Counted from the stretch's first letter, positions 1 to 6,165 are shown. The stretch is 9,096 nt of DNA from Candidatus Poseidoniia archaeon (GCA_022449705.1 JAKURS010000038.1:1-9096), one strand, 5' to 3'. The notes: generated by a model from the letters alone, not told the origin. Numbers and translations: made by a program.

Positions 1-63
1 TAAAAAAAGAGAGCCTGTGCTCTGGACAAGATTGGGGGCAGGGGGGCTGTGCTTCCCCTGCCC
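1..63 (-). terminator. 3' end of the pilin transcript: two stem-loops and a T-tract
   Basis: Downstream of the pilin stop the minus strand can form two hairpins. The first has a perfect 9-bp stem (36-44 with 55-63, GGGCAGGGG/CCCCTGCCC) around a 10-nt loop. The second has a 5-bp stem (10-14 with 19-23, AGAGC/GCTCT) and a 4-nt loop, followed on the minus strand by one C and seven Ts (8-2). Hairpin plus T-run resembles an intrinsic terminator. Archaeal RNA polymerase needs mainly the T-run, so the last element is the likelier stop and the GC-rich hairpin may protect the mRNA end. No other gene is visible in this 83-base stretch. Confidence 0.6.
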
Positions 64-83
64 ACCGTGGTCAGGCGGGTTGC

Positions 84-677
84 CTAACCGAGCTTCTTGC
101 TGCCGATGACGTCGCCGGTGTTATCGAACTTGATTTCGATGGACCAGTCGTCCTCGGCGGGGCCGTTGGCACCGGTGCCGTGGTCGCCGCGCACGGTTAA
201 CTTGTCACCGGACGACAGCTTTCCGTCCCGGTCGTTGTCGTAGAAGGCAACGGCGTAGTTGCTGCCGCTGTCACCGGCTACGGCGTCTGACCGCGTGGTC
301 AGGTCGGCTTCGCATGCCGGCTGGTCGTCTCCACCACACTTGAAGCCATAGCTGGCGTCAATACCAGTCGGGTTGCCGGAGAGATTCTGCATTGCAATCT
401 CGCCAAACTCGTTGGTTGTGCCCGTCTCGTCCTTCAGGAAATAGTTGAAGGCCTCGAGGTCGTGGTTGGTCGACACCGTTATCACAGTAACGTAGTATTC
501 TCCGTTACTGTTCTTCGTGCTCGTGAACTGCCCGAAGGGAGAAGCCTCGCCCTGTTCCAGGAAGCTGGCTGCCCATACGTACAGCACAGCTGCCAGGACG
601 ACCGTGATTGCCACCATCAAGATGACCGCAATCACTGGGGAGACACCCTCTTCGTCGTGTTCTAATCTGTGTTCCAT
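84..677 (-). CDS. Archaeal type IV pilin with class III signal peptide
   Basis: Predicted prepilin of 197 aa, a subunit of an adhesion-type or archaellum-like surface filament. Residues 1-11 are charged and end in DEEG, followed by VSPVIAVILM and a hydrophobic helix to about residue 36. This is the class III signal peptide of archaeal pilins (Pilin_N/DUF1628 type), cut after Gly11 by an archaeal prepilin peptidase; the helix then packs in the filament core. The rest is a polar beta-rich exposed domain with two Cys (114, 122) that could form a disulfide and an EF-hand/dockerin-like loop at 147-158 (D147, D149, D151, G152, D158) that may bind calcium. I chose the ATG at 677 because GGAGG lies 8 nt upstream; an in-frame ATG at 692 would overlap that site, and one at 749 falls inside the TATA box. 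The gene is monocistronic, with its own promoter and terminator. Which filament it belongs to cannot be told, since no assembly ATPase is present. Confidence 0.85.
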   Translation of the reverse strand: MEHRLEHDEEGVSPVIAVILMVAITVVLAAVLYVWAASFLEQGEASPFGQFTSTKNSNGEYYVTVITVSTNHDLEAFNYFLKDETGTTNEFGEIAMQNLSGNPTGIDASYGFKCGGDDQPACEADLTTRSDAVAGDSGSNYAVAFYDNDRDGKLSSGDKLTVRGDHGTGANGPAEDDWSIEIKFDNTGDVIGSKKLG

Positions 678-685
678 AGTTGCGT

Positions 686-690
686 CCTCC
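686..690 (-). promoter_or_regulatory. Ribosome-binding site of the pilin gene
   Basis: The minus strand reads GGAGG, complementary to the 16S rRNA 3' end, with 8 nt to the ATG at 677. It selects this start over the upstream in-frame ATGs and shows that the pilin mRNA has a leader, unlike several other genes here that lack such a site. Confidence 0.7.
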
Positions 691-744
691 ATTTCATTTG
701 TACGGTACTGCCAGAGCAGCCCGTGAGAACGCGCTACGTCTGAA

Positions 745-757
745 TGCATATATAAGG
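745..757 (-). promoter_or_regulatory. TATA box of the pilin promoter
   Basis: The minus strand reads CCTTATATATGCA, a strong archaeal TATA element, standing out from the GC-rich surroundings. Transcription would start about 25 nt downstream, near 725, giving a leader of about 45-50 nt to the ATG at 677. Confidence 0.7.
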
Positions 758-775
758 ATAACGAAGTTCGTTATC
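757..775. promoter_or_regulatory. Perfect 19-bp palindrome at the pilin promoter, operator candidate
   Basis: GATAACGAAGTTCGTTATC has two 9-nt arms that are exact reverse complements around one central base. It touches the upstream edge of the TATA box, where TFB contacts the BRE, and lies within the intergenic region. A dimeric helix-turn-helix regulator bound here could block or assist TBP/TFB. No regulator gene is in the window, so the role is inferred from symmetry and position. Confidence 0.55.
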
Positions 776-803
776 TGACGATAAAACTGTTTTGGTCCAG
801 GTA

Positions 804-2330
804 CTAATAAGTTCGCGCCAGCCAGACACGCCGTCTCGTGGGCTCCCCCGTCACGGCGCATTTCCGCGCCTTGGGGAACGGCTCACGCGCGTCGCCCAGG
901 AACGAGAGGCCGGTCAGCTCCTCCACCATCCCGGCGTCGGCGTCGCTACCGTCGAACGGCAGCTCGTAGATCCTGCCGGGCGTAACCGGCTCCGCCAGCG
1001 TCAGACGCCCTGCTCCAGAGCGCTCCAGCGCGGGCAGTATGTGCATGGATGAATCCTTCAGCTTGCGGGCCCGTTTGCGCAGCTCCTCCGCCACCGCCTC
1101 CAGCGCCTCGCGAGCCGCCTCCGCGGCCCCTGCCAGCGGTGCACTGCTTTTGCCGCCGGTACGCGGCACCAGCACGCACTCGCCACTGGCGAGGTCGCGC
1201 GGCCCCAGCTCGAACCGCAGCGGCACGCCCCGGATCTCCCAGTCGTAGTACTTCTGCCCCGGCCGCAGGTCGCGGTCGTCCAGGTGCACTCGCAGCCCCA
1301 CGTCGCGCAGTTGCGCCTGTAGTTCGTTGCAGGCGGCGAGCACCTCGTCGGCACCCTCCTTCGAGAGCACTGGCACGATGACCGCCTGGTGCGGTGCAAT
1401 CGCGGGTGGCAGGATCAGCCCGCGGTCGTCACCGTGCACTCCCACGATAGCTCCCAGCAGCCGCTCCGACATGCCGTAAGTGGTCTGGTGGCAGTACTGG
1501 TGCTCGCCCTGCGCGTCCTCGTATCGCACATCGAACGCGCGCGCCCACTGGTCGCGGTAGTGGTGCACCGACGCCACCTGCAGCGTCCGCCCGTCGGGCA
1601 TCACGACGTCGATGCTGACCGTGTAGTGCGCTCCCGGAAAGGTGTCCCACACCGGCCGCCGTGCAACCAGCGCCGGCAGGCAGAGGTCATGCATCAGCCG
1701 TGCCGCGATTTCCAGGTCCTCCTCGATCTGTCGCGTTGCGTCATCTTCGTCGACGTGGCAGGTATGCGCCTCGAAAAAATGGATTTCACGCACGCGGATG
1801 AATGAGCGGGTCTGCTTCGTTTCGTAGCGGAAGGTGTTGACCATCTGGTAGGTCTTGAGCGGCAGGTCCGCATGCGACCGGATCCAGAGCGGGAACATGG
1901 TGTACATCGCGGTCTCCGAAGTGGGGCGCAGGAACATCGGCACGTCCAGCTCGGTCTCGCCGGCGTGCCGCACCCAATAGACTTCCCTCGCGAAACCGGT
2001 GTCCTCCTCATCCGTCCGCAGCTCCGACGGGTCCGCCCCCTCTCCGCGGGCGCGCTGCAGCCGCGCCACCAGCTGGTTCTCCTTCTCCAGCAACTGCTCC
2101 GGGATGAGCAGCGGGAACCGCACCTCCTGGTGGCCGGTACGCTCCATCTCGGCGTGTGTCAGCCCGTCGATGAGCCGCATCGCCTTCCAGCCGTAGGGGC
2201 GCCAGACGTCCATCCCCTTGACGGGGTATCGCTTGTCGACCAGCTCGGCCGCCTCGACCATGAATGGATACCAGGCGTTGAAGTCGTCCTTGGGCGGGAT
2301 GCCGCGCTTGGCGGCTGCCGGCTCGGCCAT
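804..2330 (-). CDS. proS: Prolyl-tRNA synthetase, archaeal/eukaryotic type
   Basis: Class II aminoacyl-tRNA synthetase of 508 aa that charges tRNA-Pro with proline in the cytoplasm. Visible landmarks are RPTSET (135-140), motif 2 around 166-190 with FRYE and the R-REIHFFE segment, the proline-site region with HQTTYG (281-286), and motif 3 around 294-313 (GVHGDDRGLILPP). The anticodon-binding domain runs from about 316 to 420, with DDRDLRPGQKYYDWE near 360. The C-terminal domain ends in the Tyr typical of archaeal-type ProRS (ARTY). The bacterial editing insertion is absent. The zinc-site cysteines usual in this C-terminal domain are mostly missing: only C491 remains after residue 425. The ATG at 2330 is chosen because the family N-terminus (KDDFNAWYPFMVEAAEL) starts shortly after it; the frame stays open farther upstream but overlaps the signal peptidase gene. 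It is last in a run with the zinc-ribbon and signal peptidase genes, with a 23-nt gap and no clear ribosome-binding site. Confidence 0.95.
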   Translation of the reverse strand: MAEPAAAKRGIPPKDDFNAWYPFMVEAAELVDKRYPVKGMDVWRPYGWKAMRLIDGLTHAEMERTGHQEVRFPLLIPEQLLEKENQLVARLQRARGEGADPSELRTDEEDTGFAREVYWVRHAGETELDVPMFLRPTSETAMYTMFPLWIRSHADLPLKTYQMVNTFRYETKQTRSFIRVREIHFFEAHTCHVDEDDATRQIEEDLEIAARLMHDLCLPALVARRPVWDTFPGAHYTVSIDVVMPDGRTLQVASVHHYRDQWARAFDVRYEDAQGEHQYCHQTTYGMSERLLGAIVGVHGDDRGLILPPAIAPHQAVIVPVLSKEGADEVLAACNELQAQLRDVGLRVHLDDRDLRPGQKYYDWEIRGVPLRFELGPRDLASGECVLVPRTGGKSSAPLAGAAEAAREALEAVAEELRKRARKLKDSSMHILPALERSGAGRLTLAEPVTPGRIYELPFDGSDADAGMVEELTGLSFLGDAREPFPKARKCAVTGEPTRRRVWLARTY

Positions 2331-2353
2331 CGGCGGCGCGAGTCTGCGCCGGC

Positions 2354-3211
2354 TTAAGGGTTTAGCCCCTCGCGCCGCCGCTCCCACACCCGCTGCACGA
2401 CGAACGGACCGGCGATGATGGTCGCCAGCGAGAGCCAGAGCATCTGCCGGCACTCTTCGGGCGCCGAGGCGTAGCTGTCGGGCTGCGTCAGCCTGAGCTT
2501 GATAAGCCCGAACCATGGCAGCTCGCCACGCGCCATGCCAACTATATCATCGGGCTGCACCGGCTGCACGTCCTGCCCGTGAAGGTCGCGGTGCGTAAGC
2601 TGGTCGGGGTGCCGGTTGCTGGTCGAATCGCCCTTGGTGATGTAGCCTGAATGCTCCAGCCCCGTGAGCGGTGCACCGGGCGGCAGCCCGATTTCGGCCA
2701 GCACCAGCTTGCCGTTGCTGAATTCCATGTCTATTTCGGGCAGGTAGTAGGAGCCGTCCTCGCGCACCTCGACCCACGCCATGGCGCGGTGGATGACCGG
2801 CGTCGCTGCGACCCACTCGCCGTCCTGCCGGTTGCAGTCGGCCTCGCTCAGGTTGCGCCCCAGGTCGCACTCGCCGCGCACGCCGTTCTTGTAGTAGATT
2901 ATTACGTCGCCGTAGTCGCCGTATCGCTTGTAGCCGGTCTGCTTCCCCTCCAGGTAGGTGACGATGTCGTCGCGCTCCGCACTCTTGACCAGCACCAGGT
3001 CACCGGTGTCAATAGCGCCGATGTGCGTGAAGCCCGGCTCGGGGTAGAGCGGGTTGCCGTCGTGCTCCATCGAGCCCGACTCGATGACCACCATCGGCGG
3101 CCAGTTGCCGGTGTAGCCCCAGGCGAGCAGGAACACCGCCATGACGACGGCTACGGCGCTCAGCAGCTCCCTGGCCCACGGCGACAGCTGCTTCAAGGCT
3201 TCGAAATCCAT
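2354..3211 (-). CDS. Signal peptidase I, archaeal Sec11-like
   Basis: Membrane serine protease of 285 aa that removes signal peptides from exported proteins on the outer face of the cytoplasmic membrane. An N-terminal membrane helix (about 16-33) is followed by ESGSMEH, with the catalytic Ser at 47. The second box, VIHRAMAWVEV, has His141 where bacterial enzymes have Lys, the archaeal/eukaryotic arrangement. A third box, YITKGDSTSNRHPDQ, supplies the Asp (D195 or D203). A second hydrophobic helix lies at about 256-275 with a basic tail. It is longer than many archaeal homologues because of insertions between the Ser and His boxes (about 80-138, with C115 and C126) and between the His and Asp boxes. 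The ATG lies 4 nt after the zinc-ribbon stop, so the two are probably cotranscribed; a weak GGAAG site lies 7 nt upstream. It acts on Sec substrates; the pilin nearby is normally cut by a different peptidase. Confidence 0.92.
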   Translation of the reverse strand: MDFEALKQLSPWARELLSAVAVVMAVFLLAWGYTGNWPPMVVIESGSMEHDGNPLYPEPGFTHIGAIDTGDLVLVKSAERDDIVTYLEGKQTGYKRYGDYGDVIIYYKNGVRGECDLGRNLSEADCNRQDGEWVAATPVIHRAMAWVEVREDGSYYLPEIDMEFSNGKLVLAEIGLPPGAPLTGLEHSGYITKGDSTSNRHPDQLTHRDLHGQDVQPVQPDDIVGMARGELPWFGLIKLRLTQPDSYASAPEECRQMLWLSLATIIAGPFVVQRVWERRREGLNP

Positions 3212-3215
3212 GCAG

Positions 3216-4097
3216 CTACTTCCGCTTCTTCTTGCGCTTGACTACCCGCTTCACGCGCCGTTTCTTCGGCTGTGCCTTGCTGGCGGGGATGTGCTTCTGC
3301 GGCCCGACCGCGCCACCCTTGCGCGCGCCGAAGTCGGTCATCCCGCCGCCGCCCACCATACGGATGCCGGCGCCTTCTTCTTCATCAGCGTCGTCCGCTT
3401 CTTCCGCCTCCTCCGTGGGTGGCGCAATCTCATCCGGTTCATCGCCGAGCAGCCCTGCCAGTGGATCAATCCCGGCGCCGCTCGATGGCTCGAAGGTCTC
3501 CTGCGGTGCGGGCGCAACATCGGGGCTGTCGCGCGGCTGCATCCCCTGCCCGCAGCAGGGCGAGCGACTCCACTTCTCGGAGTAGCCCTTGCCGCACGCC
3601 GAGCAGACGAAGTCACCCTGCTGCGGCACCTCGGTGCGGATTGCCCCTGCTTCCCGGTCGCGCGCCATTTCCGGCACTAGCTGCTGCTCTACCTGCTCGT
3701 CCGGCTCCACCTGCCGGAATGCATCCTTGTCGTCTTCGCCGTGCCGCTGCTGCAGCTCCGCCACTTCAGCCACTTCTTCACTGCGTGAAACGGTACCGCC
3801 GCACTTGCTGCAGCGCCCCTGGCGCTTCTGGAAGCGGGTGCCGCACCCTTCGCACTGGTACGGCTTCGCGACCCCCTCCGCGTAAGGGTTGAAGCCACCT
3901 TCGAGCAGCGCATCGGCGTCCACCTCGCGGTCACCTCCGGTGTGGTCCTTCTTCAGCTCGGGGTTCTCAGCGCTGCCCCCCAGTTTCTGCCGCCAGCGAC
4001 TGTAGAATGCGTCGCGCTCGGCGAACACCTCCTTGGTTTCGTCGGAGTAGTCGAACTTCTCTTTTTTATCCTTCTTACGACGGAAAAGCCCCATCAT
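3216..4097 (-). CDS. Two-zinc-ribbon protein with charged tails, function unknown
   Basis: I do not recognise a named family. The 293-aa protein has in order: a basic N-terminus (GLFRRKKDKKEKF); a charged segment; a zinc ribbon at about 80-101 (C82, C85, C96, C99; CEGC then CSKCGG); a Glu/Gln-rich linker; a second Cys cluster at 165-182 (CSAC then SPCCG); a low-complexity Pro/Glu/Asp region peaking near 218-241; a Gly-rich patch; and a tail made almost only of Lys, Arg and Val. In the second cluster the expected CPxCG knuckle reads SPCCG, so one ligand is shifted or lost. There is no signal peptide or membrane helix. Basic ends plus zinc ribbons suggest binding to RNA, DNA or the ribosome, but that is inference. 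The start is one of two tandem ATGs (4097 or 4094); an ATG at 4118 falls in the presumed TATA element. It is first in a unit with signal peptidase and ProRS. Confidence 0.75.
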   Translation of the reverse strand: MMGLFRRKKDKKEKFDYSDETKEVFAERDAFYSRWRQKLGGSAENPELKKDHTGGDREVDADALLEGGFNPYAEGVAKPYQCEGCGTRFQKRQGRCSKCGGTVSRSEEVAEVAELQQRHGEDDKDAFRQVEPDEQVEQQLVPEMARDREAGAIRTEVPQQGDFVCSACGKGYSEKWSRSPCCGQGMQPRDSPDVAPAPQETFEPSSGAGIDPLAGLLGDEPDEIAPPTEEAEEADDADEEEGAGIRMVGGGGMTDFGARKGGAVGPQKHIPASKAQPKKRRVKRVVKRKKKRK

Positions 4098-4115
4098 GTC
4101 GCGATTCGCCGCAAG

Positions 4116-4129
4116 CATAAAGGGTTATG
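4116..4129. promoter_or_regulatory. Possible shared promoter element between divergent genes
   Basis: CATAAAGGGTTATG is an inverted repeat (CATAA/TTATG around AGGG) in the gap between the divergent zinc-ribbon and SDR genes. Read on either strand it offers a TATA-like hexamer. The minus-strand TTTATG centre is about 22-25 nt ahead of the ATGs at 4097/4094, and the plus-strand CATAAA centre is about 26 nt ahead of an in-frame GTG at 4145. This spacing fits leaderless transcripts in both directions. The match to a TATA consensus is weak, so this is tentative. Confidence 0.35.
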
Positions 4130-4930
4130 GCCTCTGGGAAGCGCGTGAACTGGGACGGGCAGATAGCGCTGGTGACGGGCGCCTCCTCCGGCATTGGCCG
4201 CGAAATAGCGCGCCAGCTGGCACAGGCGGGCGCGACGGTCTTCGCCTCGGCGCGGCGCGAGGAGCGGCTGATGCAGCTTGCCGCCGAGTTTCCCGACGGA
4301 GGTGTCATGCCCATTGTGGCGGACCTTGCTGAACCGGGCGGTGGCGCGCGGCTGGTGGAGCAGGTGCTGGCGCAGGCGGGGCGGCTCGACCTGCTGGTCA
4401 ACAACGCCGGCTACGGCGAGCTGGTGAAGACCGACGAGCAGACGACGGAAGCGGTCGCGCGCCAGATGCAGGTGAACTTCATGGCGGTGGTCGAGGCGAC
4501 ACTGGCTGCTATCCCGGCGATGAAGTCACAGGGTGGAGGCCGCATCCTGAACGTCGCCTCCATCGTGGGCCACATGGGGATCCCGGGCGTTTCGGCTTAC
4601 GTCGCGAGCAAGCACGCCTTGCAGGGGTGGTCCGAAGCGAGCGGTTACGACCTGAAGCAGCACAACATCGCCGTGACCTGCCTCTGCCCTGGCGGCACCC
4701 ATACCGAGTTCCAGGACCACGCCTCGTTCGAGCGACACGACGGGCTCAGCAGCTTCATGCAGCCTGCCGCCACCGTCGCGCGCGCCGGGTTGCGTGGCGC
4801 GTGGAAACGCAAGCCGCTGGTGATACCGGGGCTGCGCAACCGCTTCTTCCTCTGGGCGCACGACCGGCTTCCATGGCTCTACCGTCGCATCATGTATCGC
4901 GAGGCAAAGCGCATCGCGCCGCGCGACTGA
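4127..4930 (+). CDS. Short-chain dehydrogenase/reductase (classical SDR)
   Basis: Soluble NAD(P)-dependent oxidoreductase of 267 aa. The Rossmann fold starts with TGASSGIG (17-24), followed by NNAG (92-95) and the catalytic set N117, S145, Y158 and K162 (YVASK). CPGG near 184-187 is the usual post-catalytic loop. Arg43 and Arg44 just after the second beta strand favour NADPH. The C-terminal part is rich in Arg, Trp and Tyr and may touch lipid or membrane. The substrate cannot be read from sequence; ketoacyl or other carbonyl reduction is possible. The ATG at 4127 is used, but GTG at 4145 gives the more typical SDR N-terminus (VNWDGQIALVTG) and lies about 26 nt after a TATA-like hexamer. It is the only plus-strand gene, divergent from the zinc-ribbon gene and convergent with pth2, 3 nt apart, so the two transcripts must overlap at their ends. 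Confidence 0.9.
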   Translation: MASGKRVNWDGQIALVTGASSGIGREIARQLAQAGATVFASARREERLMQLAAEFPDGGVMPIVADLAEPGGGARLVEQVLAQAGRLDLLVNNAGYGELVKTDEQTTEAVARQMQVNFMAVVEATLAAIPAMKSQGGGRILNVASIVGHMGIPGVSAYVASKHALQGWSEASGYDLKQHNIAVTCLCPGGTHTEFQDHASFERHDGLSSFMQPAATVARAGLRGAWKRKPLVIPGLRNRFFLWAHDRLPWLYRRIMYREAKRIAPRD

Positions 4931-4933
4931 GCA

Positions 4934-5287
4934 CTACAACAGCGATAGTTCACCCGTCAGCGGGTCCAGCTCCGCCTCGCTCGCCGGGCCGAGCCCGAGG
5001 CAGGTAACCGTTCCCGCGGCGAGCTCGGTGCGCCCCGCATCACGCACCAGTGCGGTCGTCAGCCCCGCCGCGCGCGCGTCAGCCTGGAGTGCGTGCAGCA
5101 CCGCTTCATCGGGAACGCGTACGGTGACCTTGCGCTGCCCCTCGTCAAACCAGGCGCGGAATTCGCGCCGGTCGTGCTTCTGCGCGCGCAGGGCACAACT
5201 CACCGCGGCGTGCGCCACCTGCGCCGCCAGCTTACCGCGCGACAGCTTCAGGTCGCTCCGCACGGCGATGACCAGTTTGCGCTCCAC
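4934..5287 (-). CDS. pth2: Peptidyl-tRNA hydrolase, Pth2 family
   Basis: Cytoplasmic enzyme of 117 aa, the usual Pth2 length, that cleaves peptides from peptidyl-tRNA released by stalled ribosomes and so recycles tRNA. It shows the family signatures: an N-terminal strand KLVIAVRSDLKL, then GKLAAQVAHAAV (18-29, with K19 and H26), DAGRTELAAGTVTCLGLGP (83-101) and the ending DPLTGELSLL. Archaea use Pth2 rather than the bacterial Pth. The start is GTG at 5287, directly after the TAG of the upstream membrane-protein gene with no intervening base. GAGGAG, the last two Glu codons of that gene, is only 3 nt away, so translational coupling is likely. The 3' end faces the SDR gene across 3 nt, with no room for a separate terminator. 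Confidence 0.95.
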   Translation of the reverse strand: MERKLVIAVRSDLKLSRGKLAAQVAHAAVSCALRAQKHDRREFRAWFDEGQRKVTVRVPDEAVLHALQADARAAGLTTALVRDAGRTELAAGTVTCLGLGPASEAELDPLTGELSLL

Positions 5288-6145
5288 CTACTCCTCGTCG
5301 GCCGCGCCGTCGCCAGCCAAATCGGTCTCGCCGCCCGGGTCGATCGGCTGCACCTCGTGTGCCAGTCCTTCGCCCGGTGCAGCAGGGTTCAGCGTCTGCT
5401 CCAGCTCCGCCAGCCGCGTGTCGATGTCAGCCAGGTCAGCCAGCAGCGTCTTGCGCTTTTTCTCGTAATAGTTGCGCATCATCGAGCTGCCGACACGCTC
5501 GCGTCGCTCGAACTCTTCCAGCTTGCGCTTGACGTTGCGCCGGTCATGCTGCAACCCCTCCATCTCGAGTAGCTCGGCCGGGATGATTTTCCCGGCGACC
5601 GCCAGCTCTGCCTCGACGCGGAAGCCGGGCGGCGCGCGCGCCAGCGCCGGATGCACGTTCGCGAGCCAGGGATACGCGCCGCGGTACCATCCGGCAGCGA
5701 AGAACAGGGCGGTGGCAGCGAGCAGTGATGTCGCGACGAAGAAGGTCTGGAACCAGCCTTTCTCCCCGTCGGAGATACCTTCCCACGCCGGGGCGTTCCC
5801 GAGCCCGGGGTTGCCGAGCACGAAGCCAATGAGGATGACGACGCAGATGGACATTGCCATTCCCAGCGTGACGCGGTAGAGCGTGTCGAACTCCTCGTCC
5901 AGCTCGTTCTTGCGCGGGAACATCGCCATTATCAGTGTGTAGCCCGGCAGGAACAGCACCAGCAGCAGCCCGTAGATGACGCGCAGGTTGAGAAAATCGT
6001 GCTGTTGCCAGCTGCCAATTGCCCCGAGAATGGTAACTAGCCCGAAGAAGGGCGCCCAGAGTGATGGCACATCATCCTCGTCAGAGATGAGTGCGTAGAC
6101 CAGGTCGAGCACCCAGACTACCGGCCGCAGTACCAATTCCCGCAT
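5288..6145 (-). CDS. DUF1616-like membrane protein with cytoplasmic coiled coil
   Basis: A 285-aa membrane protein of unknown function. Four hydrophobic segments are visible at about 28-46, 54-76, 90-111 and 131-153. The second contains LRVIYGLLLVLFLPGY followed by the charged loop FPRKNELDEEFDTL and LYRVTLGMAMS, which resembles the DUF1616 membrane core of archaeal proteins. After a short amphipathic stretch, residues 188-254 are highly charged with regular Leu spacing and should form a coiled coil, followed by an acidic, Gly/Pro-rich tail. The ATG at 6145 is preferred because a T-rich TATA-like element (GTTTTTAACC, 6166-6175) is centred about 25 nt upstream; GTG at 6157 would add four residues. 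Its stop abuts the pth2 start exactly. The substrate or partner is unknown; a scaffold or envelope role is possible. Family assignment is from pattern memory and moderately sure. Confidence 0.75.
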   Translation of the reverse strand: MRELVLRPVVWVLDLVYALISDEDDVPSLWAPFFGLVTILGAIGSWQQHDFLNLRVIYGLLLVLFLPGYTLIMAMFPRKNELDEEFDTLYRVTLGMAMSICVVILIGFVLGNPGLGNAPAWEGISDGEKGWFQTFFVATSLLAATALFFAAGWYRGAYPWLANVHPALARAPPGFRVEAELAVAGKIIPAELLEMEGLQHDRRNVKRKLEEFERRERVGSSMMRNYYEKKRKTLLADLADIDTRLAELEQTLNPAAPGEGLAHEVQPIDPGGETDLAGDGAADEE

Positions 6146-6165
6146 TGGCTGCGCCACGCTGCGGC

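Noticed and set aside
783..793. AAAACTGTTTT inverted repeat after ProRS as a terminator
   Set aside because: The stem is only four or five A-T pairs around one to three bases and there is no long T-run; too weak to call, though termination nearby is plausible.
1049..1150. Repeated CCGCC/GCCTCC tracts as a tandem repeat
   Set aside because: They encode an Ala/Glu-rich helix of ProRS on the minus strand; the periodicity comes from GCG and GAG codons, not from a DNA repeat unit.
1872..2357. Long plus-strand open frame opposite ProRS
   Set aside because: It is antisense to a well-conserved gene in high-GC DNA, where such frames are common; the translation is Arg/Leu/His-rich with no motif or start signal.
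2331..2516. Open frame extending ProRS upstream to 2516
   Set aside because: It overlaps the C-terminal membrane helix of the signal peptidase in another frame and shows no ProRS similarity; the ATG at 2330 matches the family N-terminus.
4928..4936. Terminator between the convergent SDR and pth2 genes
   Set aside because: Only 3 nt separate the stops and no hairpin or T-run is visible on either strand nearby.
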